Notes under the pieces: model-generated | The model's input: only the letters and a program-made list of their open reading frames with translations | What the model was told of the DNA's origin: nothing | The model's database searches: none | Made by a program: the position numbers and the translations under genes | Assembly: GCA_945882615.1 (NCBI GenBank) | Contig: CAMCWK010000007.1 | Coordinates: 46,372-110,371, forward strand | Source of the DNA: Rhizobium sp. Q54 | GTDB lineage: Bacteria; Pseudomonadota; Alphaproteobacteria; Micropepsales; Micropepsaceae | Direction of reading: 5' to 3' | DNA length: 64,000 bases | Shown: positions 23,015-32,100 of the stretch, one piece after another | Layout of the letters: every line of letters starts with the position of its first letter | How positions within the stretch are numbered: the first letter of the stretch is position 1

Positions 23015-23044
23015 AAAAAAGGCGCCGGATGACCGGCGCCTTTT
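23015..23044. terminator. bidirectional terminator
   Basis: GGCGCCGG-ATGA-CCGGCGCC perfect stem (23021-23040), with six A before and four T after. It lies between two convergent genes (DUF6894-like and the TPR gene) and can serve both. Confidence 0.85.
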
Positions 23045-23065
23045 CCGTTTGGCTTTTATGGCCTG

Positions 23066-24205
23066 CTAGCGGCGGGCCGCCAGCGACCAGAGATGGGCGA
23101 CCATGGCGTCCTTGGGCGGCGCCTTGACGCTGTTGAAGATCTTCTGGGCTTCGGCCTTCTGGCCGGCGGCCAGATAGGCGTGCCCCAGACGGATCTGGCC
23201 ATTGGCCGCATCCTTCAGGGGCTTCTTCACGGCTTCCTGGACCAGCGGCAGGCCTTCCTTGCCCTTGCCCTGGCTGACCAGGTCACCGCCGACACGCAGC
23301 AAGGCTTCACCCGTCGGCTGCGCACGGGCGGCCGCGATGTTCTTGGCGAGGTTGGCGGCATTGGCGGCAGCCTGGGTCTTGGCCAGGTTGAGCAGGCGGG
23401 TGCTGCGCTCGTCGTTCAGCACCTTGGCAGCAATGCCCTTCTCGGTCACCGACTGGGCCTCGGCGGCATTGCCCAGCTGCAGCGCCAGCTGCGCCAGCAG
23501 CAGATACTCGTCCTTGGTGGAGATGTTGCCGGTCATCATGCGGATGCGGTTGATGTCCAGCGTGTTGTTGTCCGACAGGCCGCGCGTGCGCTCGGTCAGG
23601 CGCAGCAGGCTCCTCCAGTGCTCGGGCTTGCCGCTGCGGGAGACGAGGGTCTCCAGCGCCTGGCGCTGGGTGACTTCGTCGCCATTTTCATAGGCGCAGC
23701 GGGCCAGCAGTTCCAGCGCGGCGTCGCCATTGCCCAGGTTGCTCTTGACGTAGCGCGCGCAGCCGGAGAAATCGCCCGCACGATAGTAAGCCTGGGCGAT
23801 GATCAGCTGCGAATTGGCGTCCAGTGCATTGTACTTGCGCAGCGTGTCGGCGGCGTTGATCACGTCGCGCCAGCGGCCGGCATTATAGTCGTTGGCGAAC
23901 TTCGCCTTGGCGCCGGCGGCTCCGCCGATCGAAGCATCGCCGGACTTGACGCCGACATACTGCTTCATCTGGTTGATGACCGTGGTGTCGGCGGCGGTCT
24001 TGCCCGGGGCGTTCTCGGCCTCGTTGATCTTGGCCATGGCGGCGCGATAGTTGCCGGCTCCGGCCAGGGCCTGGGCTTCCTTCAGCGCGGCGCCGACGCG
24101 GACGCTGACCGTGGCCTGCGCATGCGCGGGCATCGCCGCAACGGTCATAGTGGCAGTGCCCAGAAGGATTGCTGTCAGGGCGGCACGCAGGTTACTCGCA
24201 GTCAT
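23066..24205 (-). CDS. periplasmic TPR protein of the TonB-ExbBD operon
   Basis: A 379-residue exported protein with signal peptide residues 1-29 (ending AHAQA). The mature chain is Ala-rich and fully helical, with tetratricopeptide-like units (for example AQALAGAGNYRAAMAKINEA, LIIAQAYYRAGDFSGCARY and QIRLGHAYLAAGQKAEAQKI near the end). It is the last gene of the tonB-exbB-exbD-exbD series on the minus strand, 86 bases after the second exbD. TPR proteins with ExbBD systems are thought to help substrate delivery or assembly, but its exact role here is not known. Confidence 0.75.
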   Translation of the reverse strand: MTASNLRAALTAILLGTATMTVAAMPAHAQATVSVRVGAALKEAQALAGAGNYRAAMAKINEAENAPGKTAADTTVINQMKQYVGVKSGDASIGGAAGAKAKFANDYNAGRWRDVINAADTLRKYNALDANSQLIIAQAYYRAGDFSGCARYVKSNLGNGDAALELLARCAYENGDEVTQRQALETLVSRSGKPEHWRSLLRLTERTRGLSDNNTLDINRIRMMTGNISTKDEYLLLAQLALQLGNAAEAQSVTEKGIAAKVLNDERSTRLLNLAKTQAAANAANLAKNIAAARAQPTGEALLRVGGDLVSQGKGKEGLPLVQEAVKKPLKDAANGQIRLGHAYLAAGQKAEAQKIFNSVKAPPKDAMVAHLWSLAARR

Positions 24206-24291
24206 TACACGACCTCTTTCGCATTCGTCTAAGATGGTAAAAGCGCGCGGGTTCGCCGCACGCTTCTACCGACGGCCATGTCCCTCACAGC

Positions 24292-24705
24292 CTAATTATA
24301 CTGATCAATCCCCGTGAAGCCAATACTGGTGGCGCCCAGGCGCTGGGCGTCCGCCAAAACGCGGGCAACCGCGTCATATTTGGCCAAACGATTGGGGCTG
24401 ACATGGATTTCCGGCTGCGGGGTCTTCAGCGCGGCGTCACGCATATAGGCCTGCATGGTACCGCGATCAACGGCGGTACCGTTCCAAAGCACGGTTCCAT
24501 CAAAGTCCACCACCAGTTCCACCGTCTCGGGAATGACCGTCGGCGGGTTGGGATTGGGGGCGGGCATGTCCAGCTTCACCGCGTGAGTCTGGATCGGCAG
24601 GGTGATGATGAGGAGAGTAAGAAGAACGAGCATCACGTCGATCAACGGCGTGGTGTTCATTTCCACCATTACTTCGCCTTCAGCGGTACTAGCACTCATT
24701 GCCAT
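24292..24705 (-). CDS. exbD: ExbD/TolR-family protein (second copy)
   Basis: A 137-residue protein with one N-terminal helix (about 24-44) preceded by the family motif EMNTTPLIDVMLVLLTLLII, including the Asp used in proton-driven work. The C-terminal 90 residues form the periplasmic domain. It is 11 bases downstream of the first exbD and the two differ clearly, so this is a two-ExbD system. ExbB-ExbD complexes harvest the proton gradient to energise TonB. Confidence 0.92.
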   Translation of the reverse strand: MAMSASTAEGEVMVEMNTTPLIDVMLVLLTLLIITLPIQTHAVKLDMPAPNPNPPTVIPETVELVVDFDGTVLWNGTAVDRGTMQAYMRDAALKTPQPEIHVSPNRLAKYDAVARVLADAQRLGATSIGFTGIDQYN

Positions 24706-24716
24706 GGCGAATTACC

Positions 24717-25172
24717 TCAATAGCTGCTTGCGTCCAGAGAACGGGGTTCGGTGATGAACCCCACTTTCTGGATGCCGGCCTGCTGACAGGCCAGGATGAC
24801 GCGGCCGATCGCCTCGAAGCGCACATTCTTGTCACCGCGAATATGCACTTCGGGGAAGTCCATGCCCTTTGCCTGGGCATCTTGCAGAGCCGCCACGAAG
24901 TTGCGGCGCATGGTCTGCTGGTCGATCGGCTCGTTGTTGTAGAAGACGTCTTCGCCCTCAGTCACCGCGATCACAATATTTTCCGGCTTCGTCGTGGTGG
25001 CAATATTGCGATAGGTCGGCAACTCAAGCTCAACGGTCTTGTTGATCACCGGGATGGTGACAAGGAAGATGATGAGCATCACGAGCATCACGTCCACCAG
25101 GGGCGTCGTGTTGATCGTAACGTTCAACTCTGCCTCGTCGTCTTCGACGGCATGTTGGACGTCAACGGCCAT
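24717..25172 (-). CDS. exbD: ExbD/TolR-family protein (first copy)
   Basis: A 151-residue protein with a short acidic N-terminus, the motif NTTPLVDVMLVMLIIFLV in the single helix (about 24-46), and a periplasmic domain containing FPEVHIRGDKNVRFEAIGRV. It lies 30 bases after exbB. The Asp of PLVDVML is the proton-pathway residue known in ExbD. Confidence 0.92.
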   Translation of the reverse strand: MAVDVQHAVEDDEAELNVTINTTPLVDVMLVMLIIFLVTIPVINKTVELELPTYRNIATTTKPENIVIAVTEGEDVFYNNEPIDQQTMRRNFVAALQDAQAKGMDFPEVHIRGDKNVRFEAIGRVILACQQAGIQKVGFITEPRSLDASSY

Positions 25173-25202
25173 AAGCGTTACTCCGATTCAGCGTGTGTGC
25201 GC

Positions 25203-26048
25203 TTACTTGCTCTTGCTGATCAGGTAGGCCTGCAGGTCGCCCGCAAAGGCGCGCAGCTTCTCGGTGATCATCTTGTTGCGGCGGATCAGGTAGTTGTAGA
25301 GCAACACGGCCGGAACCGCGACGCCCAGACCCAGGGCGGTCATGATCAGCGCTTCACCGACCGGACCGGCAACGCGGTCGATCGAGGCCTGACCCGAGAC
25401 GCCGATGGCGATCAGGGCGTTCAAGATGCCCATGACGGTGCCGAGCAGACCGACGAACGGCGAAACCGAACCGACCGAACCCAGGAACGCGATGCCGCCC
25501 TGCAGACGCGCATTGGCGTCTTCAAGCTGGCGGGTCAGGGTCATGCCGATCCAGTCGCTCAAGCTCACCAGGGTGGTGCCGCCGGTGGAGGCCTTCAGGC
25601 CGGCTTCGGCAATGCCGCGGAACACGGAGTTCTTGGGCAGCTTGTCGACGCCTTCATTCAGCGTGGCGGAGGTCCAGAACTTCTTCTCCACGGCCTGGGC
25701 CTGGGAGAGGATGCGCTGCTGGTCGATCCACTTGGTGAAGAAGATGTACCAGGTGCCGGACGACATGACGGCCAGCGCGAGCAGGATCGCCTTGGAGATC
25801 CAGTCGCCTTCTGACCACAGATGGCCCAGCGAATACTGGTTGGGGACCGGACCGTCGGTCGCGACGGCAGCCGGAGCAGCCGGGGCTTCAGCAGCCGGAG
25901 CCGGGGCGGCTTCGGGGGCCGGGGCGGCGGCGTCGGCGGCGGGCTGCTCGGCAGCCGGGGCGGCCTGCAGCGCGTAAACCGGAGCAACGGCGCTCAGGCT
26001 GGTCATGGCGACGATGGCGACTGCGACCGTCAGGTTCTTGAAGTTCAT
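25203..26048 (-). CDS. exbB: ExbB/TolQ/MotA-family protein with N-terminal extension
   Basis: A 281-residue protein. ATG at 26048 follows GGAGTAAGGAAA; a start at 26072 would add eight residues. Signal peptide residues 1-27, then about 50 residues of Ala/Pro-rich linker in the periplasm, then the ExbB core: a first helix near 90-110, a long cytoplasmic loop, and a helix pair near 190-250 including the ProVGEALIMTALGLGVAVP region. The Ala/Pro extension is typical of alphaproteobacterial and Xanthomonas-type ExbB. It sits 46 bases after tonB. Confidence 0.92.
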   Translation of the reverse strand: MNFKNLTVAVAIVAMTSLSAVAPVYALQAAPAAEQPAADAAAPAPEAAPAPAAEAPAAPAAVATDGPVPNQYSLGHLWSEGDWISKAILLALAVMSSGTWYIFFTKWIDQQRILSQAQAVEKKFWTSATLNEGVDKLPKNSVFRGIAEAGLKASTGGTTLVSLSDWIGMTLTRQLEDANARLQGGIAFLGSVGSVSPFVGLLGTVMGILNALIAIGVSGQASIDRVAGPVGEALIMTALGLGVAVPAVLLYNYLIRRNKMITEKLRAFAGDLQAYLISKSK

Positions 26049-26094
26049 TTTCCTTACTCCGTGAAAATTCAAAAGAATTGGGGTGGGTTTGCGA

Positions 26095-26724
26095 TTATCG
26101 GGCGTCTTTAAGGTCCCAGGTGACCTGGACGCGGGTCTTCACTGCGATGGGCTTTCCTTCGAAGGTGGGCGGCTGCCAGCGCCACACGCGCTGGACGTGA
26201 TCGCAAGCAGCGGTGTCGAGGCGTTCCGAGCTGGAAGACTTCACGACCACGCACTCGCTCACCCGACCTTCGGTGGTGATCTGCACTTCCATCAGGGTGG
26301 TGCCCGCTTCATTCAGGCGCACCGAGATCGGCGGATAGGGCGGCAGGGTGCGCGTGCGCGCAATGGGACGCAGCGGATCGCTGGAGGCCACGGGGCGCGG
26401 CGGCGGAGCCGGCGGCGGCTTGGGCGCGGTGGTGACGGTGGCGGCCGGCGGCGGCGCGGAGGCAACCGTGAAGTCCGGCACGATGGCGACCGGCGGCGGC
26501 GGCTTGATCAGATCGGGCGGCGGCGGCGGCGGCGCCTTGGGCGGGGTCTTTTCAGCTTCGACGGTCGCCTGAATATCCTTCATCGCCTCGATGATCTCGC
26601 CCTGGTTCAGGGCGGCGACCAGTCCGAGAATGGCGACAACGTGAATGGCGGCCACGATGGCCAGGCTGGTGGCACGGCTGGCGGCCGTTTTCTTTTGGAG
26701 CTGTAAATGATTTGGACGTTCCAT
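26095..26724 (-). CDS. tonB: TonB-family energy transducer
   Basis: A 209-residue TonB: short cytoplasmic N-terminus, one helix (about 19-40, including HVVAILGLVAAL), a Pro-rich spanning region with KPPPPPP-type runs (60-115), and a C-terminal domain (120-209) with YPPISVRLNEAGTTLMEVQI and WRWQPPTFEGKPIAV. It is first in the operon tonB-exbB-exbD-exbD-TPR and would drive the TonB-dependent receptors, including those at 35.4 and 42.4 kb. No Fur box was recognised upstream. Confidence 0.93.
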   Translation of the reverse strand: MERPNHLQLQKKTAASRATSLAIVAAIHVVAILGLVAALNQGEIIEAMKDIQATVEAEKTPPKAPPPPPPDLIKPPPPVAIVPDFTVASAPPPAATVTTAPKPPPAPPPRPVASSDPLRPIARTRTLPPYPPISVRLNEAGTTLMEVQITTEGRVSECVVVKSSSSERLDTAACDHVQRVWRWQPPTFEGKPIAVKTRVQVTWDLKDAR

Positions 26725-27248
26725 GCTCTCTCACTCAAGACAGGACAAGGACCCGGCGATGGCTGCCCCCCGGGTCCGACAATTTTTCTTCGAGATCGAT
26801 TTGATCCTAAGCCCGAAGTTTACCCAACCTGACGCCGTATGCTGACGTCTTGCCGGCGCTTTTAAAGCAATCGGTTATGCTCTTTGCAAGAGGCATAACT
26901 CCTCCTTCAACCGCGCGCCCCTCATCATCCCACTATCGTTGTGGGAGGCAAAGCTTTTCCGCGGGAGGGGTGATGCATGATGCAGCTGCTCACTTCGCAA
27001 CTGCAACATAAATGGCCTCATGCCTTAGACCTTGGAAGCAATGGGGAATCCCTGTTTTCAAGGCGTGCAAGGATCATCCGCAGCCGGATTTTTGTGCGAT
27101 GGCGTTACGCGGCGGGCGGTTTTCGTCCGCCCTGGCGGGTTCCCTTGCGACATTGTTGCTTCGTGTGTTGGGACAGGCATGACGATGGTGTGACGGCGGG
27201 GCGAAGCGCGATAAGGATTCTTGCGACAATTACGAGGAACCAAACGCA
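26725..27248. other. 524-base divergent intergenic region with a small hairpin
   Basis: Between tonB (minus) and gloA (plus). It contains a stem-loop at 26874-26899 (GTTATGC, TCTTtgcAAGA, GCATAAC, with one bulged G) that could be an operator or leader structure. An open frame overlapping the start of gloA (26977-27450) has unlike composition and no ribosome site and is not accepted. Promoters of both operons should be here; none is clear. Confidence 0.5.
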
Positions 27249-27707
27249 ATGCGATATCTGCACACCATGGTGCGTGTTTCCGATCTGGGCGCATCGCTGG
27301 ACTTCTATGTGGGCAAGCTGGGGCTGGTGGAAGTTCGCCGCCTGGAGAATGAAAAGGGCCGATTTACATTGGTCTTCCTGGCCACCCCCGATGACGCCGC
27401 GCGCATCCAGGCGGAAGGCCAGACCGAGCTGGCCGCCGAAAGCCCGGTGATCGAACTCACCTATAACTGGGACGAGAAGGGCTATGCGGGGGGACGCAAT
27501 TTCGGCCACCTCGCCTATCGCGTGAAGGACATCTATGCGGCGTGCCAGAAGCTGATGGACGGCGGCGTCACCATCAACCGCCCGCCGCGCGACGGCCATA
27601 TGGCCTTCATCCGCTCGCCCGACGGCATCTCGATCGAGCTTCTGCAGGAAGGCACCCTGCCCCCCCAGGAACCCTGGGCCTCGATGCCCAATACGGGAAG
27701 CTGGTGA
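27249..27707 (+). CDS. gloA: glyoxalase I (lactoylglutathione lyase)
   Basis: A 152-residue VOC-fold enzyme converting the glutathione hemithioacetal of methylglyoxal to S-lactoylglutathione. It starts [20 protein letters not shown], with metal ligands H5, E69 (VIEL), H87 (FGHLAYRV) and E130 (ISIELLQ), as in the bacterial Ni-dependent enzyme of E. coli. GAGGAACC lies before the ATG. A series of repeats follows the stop. Confident assignment. Confidence 0.93.
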   Translation: MRYLHTMVRVSDLGASLDFYVGKLGLVEVRRLENEKGRFTLVFLATPDDAARIQAEGQTELAAESPVIELTYNWDEKGYAGGRNFGHLAYRVKDIYAACQKLMDGGVTINRPPRDGHMAFIRSPDGISIELLQEGTLPPQEPWASMPNTGSW

Positions 27708-27709
27708 TC

Positions 27710-27770
27710 TCACCCTTCGACAAGCTCAGGGTGAGGATGTCCTCATGGTGAGCTTGTCGAACCATGAGAG
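27710..27770 (+). repeat. TTCGACAAGCTCA-type palindromic repeat
   Basis: Two palindromic halves (CTCACCC...GGGTGAG and CTCATGG...CCATGAG) that are also inverted copies of each other through TTCGACAAGCTCA and TGAGCTTGTCGAA. This is a REP-like sequence commonly seen between genes in proteobacteria. It begins a few bases after the gloA stop and may act as a transcript end. Confidence 0.75.
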
Positions 27771-27793
27771 TCCACATCCCTGTCATTATCCCT

Positions 27794-28040
27794 GTCATTC
27801 CCGGCGAGCATCGCGAAGCGATGCGAGGGGTGAGCGTGCGGCGCCCGCAGGGCGTGTGCATGTCCTGCGGACATGCGAAAGCAAGCGAACGCCGCGAGCC
27901 AAAGCGAGCGGCCGGGCGGCAATCCATCTCTCCAACCGCGCATCTGTCACCATGGATTGTTCGTACGCGTTCTTCGCTGATGCTCAGAACCTACGAACTC
28001 CCTCGCCCCGCGCTGCCGCACAGGGCTCGCCGGGAATGAC
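27794..28040 (+). repeat. GTCATTCCCGG palindromic repeat, copy 5, with internal expansion
   Basis: The ends match the family (GTCATTCCCGGCGAGCA and GCCGGGAATGAC), but the element is 247 bases long, about twice the normal size. The extra interior includes further palindromic pieces (for example TGTCCTGCGGACA), consistent with insertion or internal duplication. Confidence 0.8.
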
Positions 28041-28096
28041 AAAGGGCCAAACAAAAACCCCCGGAGTCGCCACCGGGGATTTTTCATTTCAGATCA

Positions 28097-28195
28097 AGCG
28101 CGAGGAATTTTGGGACCTGGGCAGGAGCGTCGCGCGGAGCGGGCTTAAAGCCCGTGAGCACGCGCGACGAACCCAGGGCCCAAAAGGACCGCGCT
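28097..28195. repeat. three-tier hairpin element, copy A
   Basis: A 99-base palindrome with nested pairs: AGCGCG/CGCGCT, TTTTGGG/CCCAAAA, CTGGG/CCCAG, CGTCGCGCG/CGCGCGACG and apex GGGCTT/AAGCCC, with conserved unpaired linkers (caggag, gagc, gtgagca). It overlaps the stop codon of the SMP-30-like gene (minus strand). Copy B at 50558-50655 has compensatory changes in the stems. Confidence 0.75.
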
Positions 28196-29063
28196 AAGGG
28201 ATCGGAACCGCCGTCACGCGATGCGCCGGACGCTCGACCACCCACAGCGTCTTGCCATGGGGCTCCAGCGCGCAGGGGCCCTCAAGACCGCTCTTGATGG
28301 TCTTCATGGTGGCGACGTCGCCCTTGATAGTGATGGCGCTGACGGTGCCGTTGCCGGCTTCGGCCAGATACATCACCCCGTTATGGGCGCGCATGCCGTC
28401 CGGCGACTTGAGCACGCGCGGGGTGTGAATCTGCACCGGCGCGCCCGGCTTGGCGCTGGTGGCACCCGGAATGCGGTACAGGCCGCCGGCCCAGACCGTG
28501 TTCACATACAGCTCGCCGTTCAGAAAAGTGATGCCGTCGGCGCCGTACAGCGACGAATTGTGGCTCACGATTTCAAAGCTGGTGGCGCCGGGGCGCAGGC
28601 GCAGGATCTTGGCGTTGGAGGTATCGGCGAGATACAGCGCCTTGTCCGGGCCCACGACGAAATCGTTGCAGATATTGGTTTCCTCGGGCAGCGGAAGGTT
28701 CAGCTTGGGCTTACCGCTCGCCAGGTCGAAGCTGCGCAGGATGCCCTTGCCTTTGAGCAGCGGCGAGCCGCGGTTCATGTTGACCATCTCGCAGGCCCAT
28801 AGCGTATTGCTGGGCCCATCGGCCAGAACGCCCAGCACGAAGGCGGAAGGGCGCATGTCGATGAAGGGCTGCGCCACCGCCTGGCCGGGACGCGCCCGGT
28901 AAACCCGCGCGTCCTTCTGCGAGCCGATATAAAGCGTGCCGTCCGGTCCGACCGCCATGTTCTCGGGGCGGGATTCCGCCTCGCTGGGCGACACCGATGT
29001 CTGGGCAAGGGCGGCTGTGGACGCGGCGAGCAAGGCGATGATCGCGACGGCGATTTTCTTCAT
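28194..29063 (-). CDS. exported SMP-30/gluconolactonase-like beta-propeller
   Basis: A 289-residue protein from the ATG at 29063 (MKKIAV), with signal peptide residues 1-20. A beta-propeller of the SMP-30/LRE type is indicated by repeated strands such as PENMAVGPDGTLYIGS, GVLADGPSNTLWACE, NDFVVGPDKALYLADT, DGITFLNGELYVN and GVMYLAEAG. Such proteins include calcium-dependent lactonases and many uncharacterised relatives. An earlier in-frame ATG at 29129 would not give a signal peptide. The stop is inside the three-tier hairpin. Confidence 0.75.
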   Translation of the reverse strand: MKKIAVAIIALLAASTAALAQTSVSPSEAESRPENMAVGPDGTLYIGSQKDARVYRARPGQAVAQPFIDMRPSAFVLGVLADGPSNTLWACEMVNMNRGSPLLKGKGILRSFDLASGKPKLNLPLPEETNICNDFVVGPDKALYLADTSNAKILRLRPGATSFEIVSHNSSLYGADGITFLNGELYVNTVWAGGLYRIPGATSAKPGAPVQIHTPRVLKSPDGMRAHNGVMYLAEAGNGTVSAITIKGDVATMKTIKSGLEGPCALEPHGKTLWVVERPAHRVTAVPIP

Positions 29064-29145
29064 GGGGTCCCCCGATGGCTGAGCCTTATATTCGCCCGCC
29101 ATCTTTGGCCGTTTTGTGACGGGCGGCAAGACCAGCGCGCAGCAA

Positions 29146-29172
29146 ACAAAAACCCCGCCATCGCTGGCGGGG
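29146..29172 (-). terminator. terminator of the autotransporter gene
   Basis: CCCCGCC-6-GGCGGGG stem (29153-29172) followed on the minus strand by a T-rich run (TTTTTGTTT). It begins 27 bases after the autotransporter stop. Confidence 0.85.
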
Positions 29173-29198
29173 TTTTGCGCGTTGATTGGGTGCTGTTT

Positions 29199-32100
29199 TT
29201 AGATGCGGCCCAGCACGCTGATGATGCCCACCTGGGTCGTGCTGCCGTTATCGCCGCGCAGCCAGTCGTAATTGATGCCGACATGCCAGGTGTCGGTGCC
29301 CGCGCCCAGGCTGACGCCCAAGAGCGTGCTGCCCTTGTCCGGATCGGGGCCGACAAAGGTCAGCACATTGCCCGCGGTGGCCAGGCCCCCGGTGGATTCA
29401 AAGCCGGCTTTCACCTTCACCGGCTGCTGCAGCAGTTCGTAGCGATAGCCGACACGCGCGCCCGGCGTCAGCTCAAAGCCCCAGATCGGCAGCACCTTCT
29501 TCGTGTCCAGGCCGACCGCGCTGCGCAGCGAGCTGGCGAAATAGGAGTCGACCTCAAGGTTCATGCCGGTGCCGCCGCCGGATTCGGTATAGCCCTCTTC
29601 GCGCAGGGTCATGCCGTCCAGCGCCAGATAGGGGTCCATGTCGACGCCAAAATACTTCAGCATCAACCCGCCCTTGGCGCCCAGGGCGCCCATCGTGCCG
29701 GCACGCTTGCTGGTCGCGGTGCGCGTGCCGCCGCCGAATGTCAGCGGACGCTCGGAATTGAACTGGCCATAACCGGCGCTGAGCTGGGTGTCGAAGAACA
29801 CCGTGCGGCCCTGCCAGTGGGTATAGCCGGTCAGCATGAACCACTGGGTGTTGGTCTTGCTGGTGCGCGGCAGCTGCTGCTGCACATCGCCGGTATAGAA
29901 AGTGAAGGCGCCGCCATACCAGCCGTTGCGCGGCCCGCCGCCATCCACGCCCAGCGCGAAACCGAAGCCGTGATCCTTGAAGGACGAGACGGTGCCGGCG
30001 CCGCCGACCCGGCCCTTGTTGGTGATCTGGCCGGTGAACTCCTCGCCCCACAGCGTCATCTCGCCGGGCACCTTGCCGTACTGGCGCAGCAGGCGCTGGC
30101 GCGCCGCCACCGGACCCGTCGCCTGGTCGGTGATCAGGATGGCGATTTCGCGCGCGCCGCCGGAAACGTCGGGCGCGAACTTCCCGAAGACCTGCTGGGC
30201 CTGCTGCTGGCTGGCGGCGACGTTGATGCCGCTCGAAGCCACGCCCGGCGTATTATAGACGGTCATCGAGGTCGCGACCGCCGCGCCCAGGTCATTGTCG
30301 GTCGCCAGCGCCGCGGCGATGAAGGGGAACTGGTTCTTGGCGTCGCCCGACAGGTTCAGGCCCGGCGAGCCGTTGGCGTTGACGGCATTGACCGAGCGCG
30401 GCCGCAGGTTCAGCTGCAGCGTCTGCTGGCCGCCCGAACTGCCGAAAGACAGCGGCGTTGGGCCATTGTCGCCCGCCACGATTCCCGCATTGGCCGGGGA
30501 CTCGAACAGGAAGGGCGTGTTCTGGCCCAGCCTGGCATTCTGATCGTCTAGTGTATTGTCGACTAAGGTCGCAGCGCGGATCAGGGTCACGCTCTGGGTA
30601 GTGGGCGCGGCGACGGACGCGGCGGTGAAGCCGGAGGAAATGAAGGTGCCGAACTGCAGCGCCAGATTGGCGCCCGTTAGATCGGCGTTTACAGCCTGCA
30701 CCACCGGCGTCAGGCTGTTGAGATTGGCCTGGGCGATGGAAAGACCCAGGATGGCGTTGGTGCGGGCGAAGAAATTGTTGGCCTGCAGCGAGGTGGTGGT
30801 GTTGGCGATGAACAGAAGGCCGTTATTTTCCACCGTCACGTCCAGCGCGCCCACGCCCGAGCGGATGTCGGCATTGAGATAGCCATACCCGCCGACATTC
30901 AGCTGGTGGCCCGTGCCCGAGCCGAAGTCCAGCAGCGTCGCATTGGCGCTGGGCACGCCCGTGCTCGGGCGGCTGATCAGCGAGGCGCCGATGATCGCAT
31001 AGTTGCTGGGGGTGTTGACCACACCGGTGGCGTTGGCCGTGCCCGACGCGCCGGTATTGCCCACATTCAGCACATTGTTGTTGCCGGCGGAACCGAACAG
31101 CAGGTCGCCCAGTATGACGCCGCTATTGTTGATGGTGGCGCCGCCCGTGGTGGACGCTGTCAGGTCGATGGCGCGCTGGATGGAAACCACCGAGGTGCCC
31201 GCCGACGGCGTCATCTCGGTGTTCACGGCGGTGATGGAGCCGGCATTGTTGATCAGCTTCACGCTGCCGGACTGATCGGTGATGGTCTGCGAGACCAGGG
31301 CGAAGGGCGAAGAGGCGCTGGCCACGTCGCGGTTGGGCGTGGTGGTGACGGTTTCCACCTGGGCGGTGATGGACGCGCCGCGGCCGATATTGATGAAGGG
31401 CACCACCGCGTTCTGGGCGATGGTGATCGCATTGGCGGTGCCCTGGCCCACGCCCGACACCACCGCACTGACGGTGCCCTGGGTCTGGGTGTTGCCGCCC
31501 ACGGACTGTTGCTGGAAATCCAGCCGCGGCACGGTCGAATAGGCGCCGATATAGATCGCGGCGGCCGAGACGGTGCCGCTGGTGCGGCTGGTGATATTCG
31601 TCAGGGCCGTGGCCGAAATGTCGCCGGTCGACAGGAAGCCGCCGGTGTTGGTCTGCGGCGCGCCGGCATTGACGCCGGTGCAGGTGCCGACGCTGGCGCT
31701 CAGGCAGGTGAAATAGGTGCTGGAGCTGCCCTGGATGATCAGGGCCGCGGCCGAAAGCTGCGCATCCATCGGCTGGGCCTGGATGGCGCCGCGGTTGATG
31801 AAGGAATAACCGGGATTGACCGGATCCATGTCGGCGGTGACCGGGCCCAGGATGGCCGGACCGCGCGACGCGGGCGTCAGCGCCGTCACCGACCTGCTGG
31901 GATCGATGAGGATGGTGGGCTGCACCAAGCCCGTAGCTGTGACCAGGCCGTTGGCCGCGATCAGCGCCACGGGGATATTGCTGCCGGTCCCCGGGCCCGC
32001 ATTGACGAAGCCGCCGGCGATGGAACTGCTGATGATCACGGCCGAGCCGCTTTCCGGATTGCCGCCGCGCTGATTGGGCGTGCCGGTGCCGGTCAGCGAG

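Larger units (their letters stand above)
27708..28193. other. repeat-filled convergent intergenic region
   Basis: Between gloA and the SMP-30-like gene. It holds three repeat types in a row: a TTCGACAAGCTCA palindrome (27710-27770), an enlarged copy of the GTCATTCCCGG repeat (27794-28040), and the three-tier hairpin element (28097-28195). No gene. Confidence 0.75.

Noticed and set aside
26977..27450. 157-codon open frame starting before gloA
   Set aside because: It overlaps the glyoxalase gene in another frame, has no ribosome site and has unlike composition.
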